From Capsulimonas corticalis (GTDB lineage: Bacteria > Armatimonadota > Armatimonadia > Armatimonadales > Capsulimonadaceae), in contig NZ_AP025739.1 in the NCBI RefSeq assembly GCF_003574315.2, forward strand, positions 868,001 through 932,000: DNA of 64,000 bases, in the 5' to 3' direction. How positions within the stretch are numbered: the stretch's first letter is position 1; each line of letters begins with the position of its first letter. Under the pieces are notes generated by a model, which made no database searches, had not been told where the DNA came from, and saw nothing but the letters and a program-made list of their open reading frames with translations. Positions 29,552 through 37,565 of the stretch are shown in pieces. The position numbers and the translations under genes are program-made.

Positions 29552-30913
29552 ATGAAGCTTTGCTTTCCGCGCCTCATGCTCGTCATGGCGGCGCTCTTGA
29601 TGCTGCCCGGGGCCGCAAGCGCCCAGGGGTTTGCAAAACCGATCAGCGCCGGCGACGTCTCTTGGATGCTTATTGCGACCGCGCTCGTCTTTTTGATGAC
29701 GCCCGGTCTCGCCTTTTTCTACGCCGGCATGGTGCGCGGCAAAAACGTGCTCAGTGTCTCGATGCAGTCGTTTGTCGCGGCGGGCATCGTCTCCGTGCTC
29801 TGGGGCGCGCTGGGCTACTCGCTCGCCTTCGGCCCGGACCATGGCGGCGTCATCGGGGATCTGACGTGGGCGGGCCTGCGCGGCGTCAGCATGTACACGC
29901 CGAATACAGACTATGCGCCGACGATCCCGCATATGCTGTTCATGATGTTCCAGATGACCTTCGCGATCATCACGCCGGCCCTCATCTCCGGCGCGGTCGT
30001 GGAGCGCATGAAGTTTTCGTCGTACTGCGTCTTTATCACGCTCTGGTCGCTGCTGGTGTACGCGCCGATCGCGCACATGATCTGGGCGAAGCATGGTCTG
30101 CTCGGAATGACCGGTCCGATCAAGGCGCTGGATTTCGCCGGCGGCTGCGCCGTGGAGATCGCGTCGGGCGTCTCCGCGCTGGTGATGGCCCTCTTGATCG
30201 GCAAGCGCCGATCCAACCATCCGGAAGAACTGCGCCCGCACAACCTGCCGATGACGCTGATCGGCACTGCCATTTTATGGTTCGGCTGGTTTGGATTTAA
30301 CGCCGGCAGCGCCCTTTCCGCCGGGCCGCTGGCGCTCTCGGCCCTGGTCGCCACGCACTTCGCGGGCGCGGCCGCCGCGCTCGCGTGGATGGCGATCGAA
30401 TGGTTCCTCTACCGGAAGCCCTCGGCGCTCGGCTTCGCATCCGGCGCGGTCGCGGGCATGGTGGCGATCACCCCGGCGGCGGGTTTCGTGCGCCCCGGCC
30501 CAGCCATCGTGATCGGCCTCGTCGCCGCCGTGATCTCGTTCTATATGATCAAGGTCAAGAGTCGATTGGGTTATGATGATTCGCTGGATGTCTTCGCGGT
30601 TCATGGCTGTGCGGGGATGTGGGGAATGGTGGCGACCGGCCTGTTCGCCACGCGCGCCGTCAACGCGAACGGCGGGGACGGCCTGTTCAACGGCAACCCG
30701 GCCCAGCTCGCGCACCAGCTCACGGCGATCGCCGTGGCCGTGGTTGTCGCAAGCGCCGGGACATTTGTTGTCGCCAAGCTCACATCGCTCATCACGGGCG
30801 GCCTGCGCGCGTCCGTGGACGACGAGGAGAGCGGGCTGGACGTCACCGAGCATGGGGAAACAGGATATCCCGGCGAAGCGTCCGGCATCCCGGCGTTCGC
30901 CGCATTCGATTAA
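29552..30913 (+). CDS. amt: Ammonium transporter Amt
   Basis: A 453-residue inner-membrane ammonium channel with a cleavable signal peptide (about 1-24, PGAASAQ) and 11 predicted membrane helices. Family motifs are clear: DVSWMLIATALVFLMTPGLAFFYAGMVR at the first helices (positions about 35-62), YAPIAHMIW with the first pore His, and FAVHGCAGMWG with the second. The C-terminal cytosolic tail contacts GlnK in homologues. The signal peptide is typical of bacterial Amt proteins. It is followed after 32 bp by glnK, the standard arrangement. Confidence 0.96.
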   Translation: MKLCFPRLMLVMAALLMLPGAASAQGFAKPISAGDVSWMLIATALVFLMTPGLAFFYAGMVRGKNVLSVSMQSFVAAGIVSVLWGALGYSLAFGPDHGGVIGDLTWAGLRGVSMYTPNTDYAPTIPHMLFMMFQMTFAIITPALISGAVVERMKFSSYCVFITLWSLLVYAPIAHMIWAKHGLLGMTGPIKALDFAGGCAVEIASGVSALVMALLIGKRRSNHPEELRPHNLPMTLIGTAILWFGWFGFNAGSALSAGPLALSALVATHFAGAAAALAWMAIEWFLYRKPSALGFASGAVAGMVAITPAAGFVRPGPAIVIGLVAAVISFYMIKVKSRLGYDDSLDVFAVHGCAGMWGMVATGLFATRAVNANGGDGLFNGNPAQLAHQLTAIAVAVVVASAGTFVVAKLTSLITGGLRASVDDEESGLDVTEHGETGYPGEASGIPAFAAFD

Positions 30914-30945
30914 GGTCGTCAAGACCATCACAGGAGAAATAACTT

Positions 30946-31287
30946 ATGATCAGAATTGAAGCCATCATCCGCCCCAGCCGCCTCGACGAAGTCCGAATGG
31001 CGTTGGAAGAACTGGGCCACAGCGGCATCACGGTCACCGAGATCAAGGGCGCCGGTCGGCAAAAAGGCTACACCCAGCATTACCGGGGCGCGGAATACCA
31101 GGTCAACCTGCTTCCGAAGATCATGCTGGTGGTCGTGGTGAAGGATTCCGAGTGGGAGCAGATCGCCGAAGTGATCGAAAACGCCGCGCGCACCGGCGAT
31201 ATTGGCGACGGCAAGATCTTCGTCTCCCAGGTTCTGGAAGCCGTCCGGATCCGGACCAGCGAACGCGGCGACAGCGCGGTTTCTTAA
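30946..31287 (+). CDS. glnK: Nitrogen regulatory protein P-II (GlnK-type)
   Basis: A 113-residue trimeric sensor of 2-oxoglutarate and ATP/ADP that plugs the Amt channel. The T-loop carries Tyr51 in YRGAEY, the residue uridylylated in proteobacterial homologues, and the signature TGDIGDGKIFV is present. I choose GlnK over GlnB because of its position behind amt. AGGAGA upstream gives a strong start, and the operon ends in the hairpin at 31314-31353. Confidence 0.95.
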   Translation: MIRIEAIIRPSRLDEVRMALEELGHSGITVTEIKGAGRQKGYTQHYRGAEYQVNLLPKIMLVVVVKDSEWEQIAEVIENAARTGDIGDGKIFVSQVLEAVRIRTSERGDSAVS

Positions 31288-31313
31288 AAACTCTGCCGCC
31301 AGCATCGTATTAC

Positions 31314-31353
31314 CGGGTGGTATGCCGGCGGCTCTGCGCCGGCATGCCACCCG
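31314..31353. terminator. Bidirectional terminator between glnK and the GerMN gene
   Basis: A 17-bp stem with one G-T pair (31314-31330 with 31337-31353) and a 6-nt loop, between convergent genes. Confidence 0.75.
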
Positions 31354-31385
31354 ATTATCGGATACAACGCACGAAAAGCGTATAT

Positions 31386-31847
31386 CTACCGCCGCGCCAG
31401 GCGCACCGGTTTCGCCGCGGCGGGCGCTTTTCCCACCAGCATCTTACTCTCACGAATCACCGGCAGTGGTCCCGAGATGTCGAGCAGTCCGCCCAGAGTA
31501 TCGACGTGCTCGCCGTTCACGAGAATCTGCACTTTATTGACGTTCGGGAACTGTCCGAGCGCCTTCAGGATTTCGTTGACGCCCTTCGCCTCGTCCGTGT
31601 CCCCGCCCTTAAAATCGTTCACTAAGGCTGCGTTGAAGTTCACCGTCGCCAGACCGTTTTGAATGGCGATGTCGCGGATCTCGGCGCTGCGGGGCAGCAC
31701 GGATGCGGGCGATTGCAGGGCGGTCTCGACGGCGGCGCGGGCCGGATTTTGCGCGGCGCCGGGCTCCGCGACGGCAGGTATGGCAACGGCGGTCAGCACC
31801 GTAAAAAGTCCGATCAGCGTTACAAAATTGTTCGCGGGTTTCATCAT
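31386..31847 (-). CDS. Secreted GerMN-domain protein
   Basis: A 153-residue exported protein with a signal peptide at about 1-28 (AIPAVAEP). The remainder matches the GerMN fold: LPRSAEIRDIAIQNGLATVNF, split in the family as a beta strand with GxAxVNF, then NEILKALGQFPNVNKVQILVNG and a GG-L-D-SGPLPV ending. GerMN domains occur in spore-germination lipoproteins and in many envelope proteins of non-sporulating bacteria; there is no sign of sporulation here, so an envelope role is likely. AAAGGGG precedes two adjacent ATG codons (31847 and 31844). Confidence 0.78.
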   Translation of the reverse strand: MMKPANNFVTLIGLFTVLTAVAIPAVAEPGAAQNPARAAVETALQSPASVLPRSAEIRDIAIQNGLATVNFNAALVNDFKGGDTDEAKGVNEILKALGQFPNVNKVQILVNGEHVDTLGGLLDISGPLPVIRESKMLVGKAPAAAKPVRLARR

Positions 31848-32056
31848 TCCACCCCTTTCGGTTCTCTTACCGACAATACTTGCGGAACACCGTTCCGATA
31901 CTGATACTTACCCCCAGCGCCGAGTCGCCAAACAAACGCCGCGCAATAAGCGAGAAGCCTCTCAAATATGCGAGTTTTGCGCCGGCGCCATAAACTTCAG
32001 GGCTACGCCAGCCGACCATTCCAATATCATGCACTCTGTTTGGAAAGGATCGGAAG

Positions 32057-32266
32057 ATGGTCGCTCCCTGTAAAACCATGCTGCTCGCCGCAGTGTTCGC
32101 CGGCATTGCTCTTGGCGTCTCTGGCCCTGCGCCAGCCGCGACGAAGCAGACGGGCAAGGCCGCTGTCGCCGCCGCGCCGGAGCAGTCGCCGGCCGCCCCA
32201 CTGGCTCTGGGCGCGCTTGTCGTCGGCGGCTTGATGCTGCGGCTCCGAAGCCGTATCCAGGTCTGA
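32057..32266 (+). CDS. Small secreted protein with C-terminal hydrophobic segment
   Basis: A 69-residue protein supported by AAGGAT 6 nt before the ATG. Residues 7-28 form a signal peptide (LLAAVFAGIALGVSGPAPAA), followed by a short Ala/Pro/Lys linker, a hydrophobic stretch at about 46-60 (PLALGALVVGGLML) and a basic end (RLRSRIQV). Signal peptide plus linker plus short TM plus Arg tail is the architecture of exosortase substrates. The canonical Pro-Glu-Pro motif is absent (SPAAP instead), so this is only a candidate. It lies between two minus-strand genes. Confidence 0.6.
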   Translation: MVAPCKTMLLAAVFAGIALGVSGPAPAATKQTGKAAVAAAPEQSPAAPLALGALVVGGLMLRLRSRIQV

Positions 32267-32286
32267 CGGGCAATCGAGCGCTTCGC

Positions 32287-33114
32287 TTAAGGCTTCATAC
32301 CCGCCGGCACGCCGTTCGGGTAGAGCTCGGCGATGTTCTGCTTGATCTTGCCCAGGCGGTTCTCCGGGTTCGGATGCGTTTGCAGGAACTCAGGCGTGTG
32401 GCCGCCCTGGCTTTCGGCTTCCAGGATCTGCATAACGCCCAGCATCGCGCGCGGATCGTAGCCGGCTTCGGACATCAGCTTGACGCCCCACTTGTCGGCC
32501 TCGGATTCGTCGTTGCGGCTGTACTTCAAATTGACCAGCGAGCCGATCGCCGTCACCACGGCGGCGCTGTTACGGCTATTGGGGTTATTAGGGTCGTAAC
32601 TCGCCATGACCGCGGCGCCAGTGAGGCCCTGTGTCAGCGTCTGCTGGGCGAGCTGCTGCGCGCTGTGGCGCGCGATCACGTGGCCCGTCTCATGCCCCAG
32701 CACCCCCACCAACTGCCCGCGCGTCTTGAGCTTATTCAGCAGCGCCTCGGTGATGAAGATCTGACCGCCCGGGAGCGCGAAGGCGTTCACCGTCTTGGGG
32801 TCCGCCAGCAGGTGATACTGGTACTGATAGGGACTTTTGCTGGCGTCGGACTTCTGGACAATCTCCTGGCCGACACTTTGCACGAGCGCCGTTCCCTGCG
32901 TGTCGCTGCTCGCCTCGCCCCCATACTGCTGCTCCATCTGCGGAGCCGCCTGCAACCCCAGCGCGATCTCCTGCTGCGGTGTCACCCCCACATGCTGCTT
33001 TTGTCCCGTCACGGGATTGACGCTGCTCGTCGTAAAATATTTGATCAGTGAAAACGCGGCGATCACCAGCGCGATAATCACCCGAATCCCAATGGCCGAA
33101 GAACGGTTTCCCAT
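32287..33114 (-). CDS. M48-family zinc metalloprotease
   Basis: A 275-residue membrane-anchored metallopeptidase with one N-terminal TM (about 8-25, GIRVIIALVIAAFSLI). The active site is HETGHVIARH, and the third ligand is probably Glu in NDESEADKWG. This resembles the BepA/LoiP/Oma1-like M48C group that handles envelope proteins. The frame runs up to a TTG at 33135, but GGGAGG 10 nt ahead of the ATG at 33114 favours that start. Confidence 0.9.
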   Translation of the reverse strand: MGNRSSAIGIRVIIALVIAAFSLIKYFTTSSVNPVTGQKQHVGVTPQQEIALGLQAAPQMEQQYGGEASSDTQGTALVQSVGQEIVQKSDASKSPYQYQYHLLADPKTVNAFALPGGQIFITEALLNKLKTRGQLVGVLGHETGHVIARHSAQQLAQQTLTQGLTGAAVMASYDPNNPNSRNSAAVVTAIGSLVNLKYSRNDESEADKWGVKLMSEAGYDPRAMLGVMQILEAESQGGHTPEFLQTHPNPENRLGKIKQNIAELYPNGVPAGMKP

Positions 33115-33185
33115 GTCGCGTGCGCCTCCCTGCAATGTTATCCTGATTGCTCTTTACCCGGACAAGGCGCTTCCATAACTTGATT

Positions 33186-33211
33186 GACCGTTCTGAATGA
33201 GCGGTCGACCG
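33186..33211. promoter_or_regulatory. Candidate operator (three CGGTC half-sites)
   Basis: GACCG at 33186-33190 and the perfect palindrome CGGTCGACCG at 33202-33211 lie between the divergent M48 and ligase genes, ending 6 bp before the ligase -10 box. Confidence 0.35.
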
Positions 33212-33217
33212 AATGGG

Positions 33218-33223
33218 TAGTAT
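33218..33223 (+). promoter_or_regulatory. -10 box (TAGTAT) of the ligase-DHH operon, leaderless spacing
   Basis: TAGTAT, then 6 nt, then the ATG at 33230. No ribosome-binding site is present and no clear -35 is visible. Confidence 0.4.
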
Positions 33224-33229
33224 AACGCC

Positions 33230-34978
33230 ATGGAACTCTTAGCCGCCTCCCCGCTCATCCCCAGTCTCTTCATCACGTTCGCGGAAACAGCCGAAGCCGC
33301 CTCCGAAACCAGCAAGCGGCTTGCAAAGGCGGCGCTGCTCGCCGCCTACTTTTCCGAATTGTCCGATGACGATCTCGCCCGCGCGGCCCGCTATCTCGCG
33401 GGGCATGTCTTTCCTCTGCGCGATCAGCGGACGACGAATGTCGGCGGCGCGGCGATGCTGGGCGCGATCGAGGAGGTGACGGGCGCGGCGCCCGAAACGC
33501 TACGCGAGAACCTGGTGCGGCTCGGAGATCTAGGCGATGTCGCCCGGGAAGCCTTTGCCGCCTCCCAGGGCGCCGCGCAGACGCCCACGCTGACGCTGGT
33601 TTCCGTGGGCGATGCGCTGGAAACGCTGGCGTCCACCTCGGGCGCCAAGCGCAAGCGCGAGCTGGTCGTGGCGCTGCTCCGGCCGGCGACGGCGCTGGAG
33701 GCGAAGTATCTCGTCAAGCTGCTCGCGGGCGACCTGCGCATCGGTCTTCAGGAGGGCGCGATTGAGGACGCCATCGCGCGCTGGCGGGGAATGGACGTCG
33801 CCGCCGTCCAATGGGCGAACATGCTGACGGGCGACCTGGGCGAGACCGCCATCCTGGCGCGCGCGGGCCGGCTGGACAGCGTTTCGATGCGCCTCTTCCA
33901 CCCTCTCAAATTCATGCTCGCCACGCCGGCGGCGGATCTGGACGATGTCGCGCGGCAGATGCCCGAAGCGTTCGTCGTGGAGGACAAATTCGACGGCATC
34001 CGCGCGCAGGCGCATATCGCGCGGGAGACGCCCAATGTCCCGGAAGGGGTGGAGGAAGCGCCGCCCGCGCTCCATGGCGTCGTGCGGGACGGCGTGCGAG
34101 TCGCCCTCTTCTCCCGCACGCTGGACGAGATCACCGAAAGCTTTCCCGATCTTGTGGCGCCGCTCGCGAAGCTCGCGGAAGGATCGCCGCAGGGGCTCAT
34201 TCTGGACGGCGAAATCGTGCCGACGCAGGGAGATCAGATCCTGCCCTTCCAAGAACTGCAAAAGCGACTGGGCCGAAAAACGCTCTCAGATGCTATGCGC
34301 GCTGAGGTTCCGGTCTGCTTTGTTGCTTACGACGCGCTTTTTGGCGACGAACAGATCCTGATCAACGATCCCTTTGCCCGGCGGCGCGCCGTGCTGGAGA
34401 CAGCCGTCCCGGACAGCGGACCCGTGCGCCGGGCGGCCTCGGTCCAGTTCCGTGACGCCGCGCTGCTGGATGAGGAATTTGACGCGGCGCGGGGGCGCGG
34501 CAACGAGGGGCTGATGGTCAAGGACCCGGCTTCGCTCTACAAGCCCGGCCGGCGGGGACGGGAGTGGCTGAAGATCAAACGGGCGCTGGCTACGCTCGAT
34601 GTCGTGGTGACGTCGGTGGAGGTCGGGAATGGCGGACGCCGGCATCTGCTTTCGGACTATACGTTCGCCGTGCGCGCCTCCGAAACGGACCCCGCCCTGC
34701 TCAACATCGGCAAGGCGTATTCCGGGCTGACCGACGCCGAGCTTCAGGAGCTTTCAGAGTGGTTCCGGGCGCACACCATTCAGGAATTCGCGCATGGCAA
34801 GGTCCGCGTCGTCGAGCCCAAGGTCGTGATTGAGATCGCCTTTGATCGCGTGCAGGCGTCCGCGCGCCATAAGAGCGGCTACGCTCTGCGCTTCCCTCGA
34901 ATCCTGCGCATTCGGGACGACAAACCCGTCACCCAGATCGACACGCTGGAGACCGTTCGCAAATTGGCGGGAGAATAA
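33230..34978 (+). CDS. ATP-dependent DNA ligase
   Basis: A 582-residue nick-sealing enzyme that adenylates a lysine with ATP. An N-terminal DNA-binding domain (about 1-210) precedes the nucleotidyltransferase core, with motif I EDKFDGIR (Lys253), motif III LILDGEIVP, motif IV GNEGLMVKDP and motif V WLKIKR. An OB domain follows. This is the archaeal/LigB-like three-domain type; bacteria use NAD-dependent LigA for replication, so this is probably a repair ligase. Three bases separate it from the DHH gene, so they form an operon. Confidence 0.95.
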   Translation: MELLAASPLIPSLFITFAETAEAASETSKRLAKAALLAAYFSELSDDDLARAARYLAGHVFPLRDQRTTNVGGAAMLGAIEEVTGAAPETLRENLVRLGDLGDVAREAFAASQGAAQTPTLTLVSVGDALETLASTSGAKRKRELVVALLRPATALEAKYLVKLLAGDLRIGLQEGAIEDAIARWRGMDVAAVQWANMLTGDLGETAILARAGRLDSVSMRLFHPLKFMLATPAADLDDVARQMPEAFVVEDKFDGIRAQAHIARETPNVPEGVEEAPPALHGVVRDGVRVALFSRTLDEITESFPDLVAPLAKLAEGSPQGLILDGEIVPTQGDQILPFQELQKRLGRKTLSDAMRAEVPVCFVAYDALFGDEQILINDPFARRRAVLETAVPDSGPVRRAASVQFRDAALLDEEFDAARGRGNEGLMVKDPASLYKPGRRGREWLKIKRALATLDVVVTSVEVGNGGRRHLLSDYTFAVRASETDPALLNIGKAYSGLTDAELQELSEWFRAHTIQEFAHGKVRVVEPKVVIEIAFDRVQASARHKSGYALRFPRILRIRDDKPVTQIDTLETVRKLAGE

Positions 34979-34981
34979 CCC

Positions 34982-36040
34982 ATGTCCGACCTTCTTTCGC
35001 CGGAATTATCCGCCGCCCGCGCCGCGTTCGCCGCCTTTTTAGACAACGCTCCTCGTGAGGGGCGCACGGTCGCCCTGCACGATTCCGACGCGGATGGGGT
35101 CGCCGCCGGCGTGGTCTGGGAGCTGGGCCTAAAGCGCCTGGGGTACGCCGATCTGGCGCGAGTGATCCCCGACCGCGAGCGTAATGCGTGGACGGAGGCG
35201 AATCGCGCCAGAGTACAGGCGGCGCGGCCCGAAGCGCTCTTCGTGCTGGATCTGGGCAGCCAGACCGAATCCGTCATTCCCGGGGTTCCGACTTGCTTTG
35301 TCGATCACCATCGCCCCGAAGGCGCTCCGCACGGAGACACGCTCATCAGCGCTTACACCTGGGATCCGATTCCCAACACGTCATTGCTCCTTTGGGAGTT
35401 ATTGCGGCCATTGGCGAATGTCGAGGACCTGGACTGGATCGCCGCCATCGGGACACTCAGCGATCTGGGCGACCAAGCTCCATTCGCGCTCATCGAAGAG
35501 GCAAAGAAGAAGTATAAAGCCAAGTATCTGCGCGAAGCCACGACGCTGATCAATGCATCGCGCCGCGCTTCGCATTACCATCCCGAAACGGCGGCGCGAG
35601 CCCTGCTCGCGCACTCCGATCCCCGCGCGCTCACGGAGGCGACGAGTGGGGATGTGGAGGAGCTTCGCGCGGCGCGCGCGGAGGTGAAGGCGGCCATGGA
35701 AGACGCGAAGAAGGTCGCGCCGGTATTTTCGGGGCAAGTCGCGTGGCTTCGCCTGAACTCGCCGTGCCAGATCCATCCGCTGATCGCGCAGATCTGGCGT
35801 ACGCGACTGCCGAAGTACATCGTCCTGGCGGCAAACGAAGGCTATCTCCCTGGGCGTGTGAATTTTTCGGTCCGGTCGGCGTCGGGGATCAATGTTTTGG
35901 AGTTCCTGCGCGGGATCGAGCTGGATCTGCCGGAGGGTGAGGGAAATTACGGGCACGGGCACGATCAGGCGTCGGGAGGGAGCCTGCCGATCGTCCATTG
36001 GCGCCGGTTTCTGGAGAAACTCGGTTTTACGATTTCATGA
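34982..36040 (+). CDS. DHH-family phosphoesterase (RecJ-like)
   Basis: A 352-residue Mn-dependent phosphoesterase. Motif I is ALHDSDADGVAAG, the following Asp lies in FVLDLG and the DHH signature is CFVDHHRPEG. The C-terminal half contains a DHHA1-like region ending in NYGHGHDQASGGSLP, as expected for RecJ-type or archaeal GAN-type nucleases. The size suits a minimal exonuclease without an OB domain, but nanoRNase or c-di-AMP hydrolase activity is possible. It follows the ATP-dependent ligase after 3 bp, pointing to a shared DNA-repair role. Confidence 0.88.
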   Translation: MSDLLSPELSAARAAFAAFLDNAPREGRTVALHDSDADGVAAGVVWELGLKRLGYADLARVIPDRERNAWTEANRARVQAARPEALFVLDLGSQTESVIPGVPTCFVDHHRPEGAPHGDTLISAYTWDPIPNTSLLLWELLRPLANVEDLDWIAAIGTLSDLGDQAPFALIEEAKKKYKAKYLREATTLINASRRASHYHPETAARALLAHSDPRALTEATSGDVEELRAARAEVKAAMEDAKKVAPVFSGQVAWLRLNSPCQIHPLIAQIWRTRLPKYIVLAANEGYLPGRVNFSVRSASGINVLEFLRGIELDLPEGEGNYGHGHDQASGGSLPIVHWRRFLEKLGFTIS

Positions 36041-36048
36041 AGGTGGGT

Positions 36049-36093
36049 TAATCCGTGGAGCGCCGGCGATCTTCTCAGAAGCTCCACGGATTA
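36049..36093. terminator. Bidirectional terminator between DHH and WecG-type genes
   Basis: Perfect 13-bp stem TAATCCGTGGAGC/GCTCCACGGATTA with a 19-nt loop between two convergent genes. It marks the left border of the EPS locus. Confidence 0.75.
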
Positions 36094-36108
36094 GCACATC
36101 TTGTCAGG

Positions 36109-36924
36109 TCAGGCGGCTTCGCGATTGCTCACGCCCCCGGAGGGCCGGTACGGCTTTCGCGCCAGCCTTGCGATCAGCGTCCGCACAATCAGCTTCGCCA
36201 GGAATGGAAGATCGTTGACGAAATAGCGCTGGTAGAGACGCCCCGGCTCCTGGATGAAGCGGAACATCCATTCCAGGCCGCTGCGGCGCATCCAGACCGG
36301 AGCGCGGCGAACCTGCCCCGCCGCCATCTCGAACGATCCGCCGACACCGATGGAAACCGGCACCTGGATCAGATCTCGGTTTGCGGCGATCCACTTTTCC
36401 TGTTTCGGCGCGCCGAACGCGACCATCAGGATATCGGGCGCCGCCGCCGAAACCGTCTCACGGATACGGGCCTGTTCTTCTTCCGTCTTGAACGTTTCAA
36501 ACGGAGGACAGTAGGTCCCGCAGATCTTCGCGTTGGGATACCGGGCCAGCACCGCCTCTCGGGCGCGGTCGGCGACGCCGGGAACGCCTCCCAGGAAAAA
36601 CAGCGTCAACCCCTGTTCATGCGACGCCTTCGCCAGCTCCCAGAAGAGGTCGCTGCCGGCGACGCGCTCCTGGATCGGCTGACCTCCTGCTCCGGAGTAC
36701 AGACGGGAAAGCCAGACAACGGGCGCGCCGTCCGCAAGCACGAGATCCGCGCAATGGTAGACATCCGCGAATTCGGTGTCCCGGTCAAGCATGACCAAAT
36801 GGTCAAGATTTCCGGTACAGACAAAGCGCGCTTTGTCTCGCTTACGCGACATCGCCACAATCTGATCCACGGCCTGCGCCATCGTCACATTATCAAAAAG
36901 TACATTCGCGATCGGCACCTTCAT
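36109..36924 (-). CDS. WecG/TagA/CpsF-family glycosyltransferase (GT26)
   Basis: A 271-residue enzyme that adds ManNAc(A)- or glucosyl-type sugars to lipid-linked acceptors. Visible motifs: NLDHLVML near residue 40, VLADGAPVVWLSR with the catalytic Asp, FFLGGVPGVADRA and FGAPKQEKW. Its ATG overlaps the epsI stop by 4 bp (ATGA), so it is the last gene of a coupled exosortase-EpsI-GT26 operon. The frame extends further upstream inside epsI, but the overlap start is the natural one. Confidence 0.92.
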   Translation of the reverse strand: MKVPIANVLFDNVTMAQAVDQIVAMSRKRDKARFVCTGNLDHLVMLDRDTEFADVYHCADLVLADGAPVVWLSRLYSGAGGQPIQERVAGSDLFWELAKASHEQGLTLFFLGGVPGVADRAREAVLARYPNAKICGTYCPPFETFKTEEEQARIRETVSAAAPDILMVAFGAPKQEKWIAANRDLIQVPVSIGVGGSFEMAAGQVRRAPVWMRRSGLEWMFRFIQEPGRLYQRYFVNDLPFLAKLIVRTLIARLARKPYRPSGGVSNREAA

Positions 36925-37565
36925 GTCGTTGAAACCTTCTGCTTCAAGCTGGTCCACATGTCCTTCGCAAACGCCTGCAGAACGGCGTGATTTGCGGCGG
37001 CGGCGGCTTCATTCTTGTCGAGCGGGCACATAAACCGGAGAAAATACACGGGGGTATTTTTCCGTCCGAGCAGAGCGCTTTTCAGCATCGCAAATCGGAT
37101 CTGCGTCGGTGAGTCAATAATCTTACCGTCAACGACATATAGATAAAGCATCTCATAAGAAGGCGCTCCGGGGTTTCCCACCGCATGACACGACCGTGTG
37201 TCAATATTCGCTCCCGGCAAGAGTTCCGTATGATCGTCTTCCAAGCGCCACCCGGCGCCCACCAGGCACGAGCGCGGGTCGTGCAGGGCGCTGCGGTCCG
37301 TGCCGCCGATCAGAACGAAGTCGATGGGCACGTTCCCGCCGTCGTAGGCGCGGGAAATGACATCGGCGCTTCCCAAGGCGATCTTGACGTCCGCAGGCAT
37401 CTCCTGATCCGCGCCCGAGCGATAAGAGCCAATGGTGTGCGGCACATCCGCCGACGTCACACCCTGAAATTTGGGCGGCGGCGGTATGCTCCAAACCTTG
37501 TTCGTGACCAAGGCGGCCGCGAAGATCAAAATTAGAAGATAGGCCATCCGGCGAACTTGCGACAT
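36921..37565 (-). CDS. epsI: EpsI-family exosortase-associated protein
   Basis: A 214-residue periplasmic protein of the EpsI/DUF3485 family with an N-terminal signal anchor (about 7-26). The family motif is DPRSCLVGAGWRLED, with a conserved Cys, and YLYVVDGKIIDSPTQ follows. EpsI proteins accompany exosortases in exopolysaccharide loci and are needed for EPS production in Methylobacillus; the biochemical role is not settled. The start overlaps the end of the exosortase gene by 34 bp. Confidence 0.88.
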   Translation of the reverse strand: MSQVRRMAYLLILIFAAALVTNKVWSIPPPPKFQGVTSADVPHTIGSYRSGADQEMPADVKIALGSADVISRAYDGGNVPIDFVLIGGTDRSALHDPRSCLVGAGWRLEDDHTELLPGANIDTRSCHAVGNPGAPSYEMLYLYVVDGKIIDSPTQIRFAMLKSALLGRKNTPVYFLRFMCPLDKNEAAAAANHAVLQAFAKDMWTSLKQKVSTT

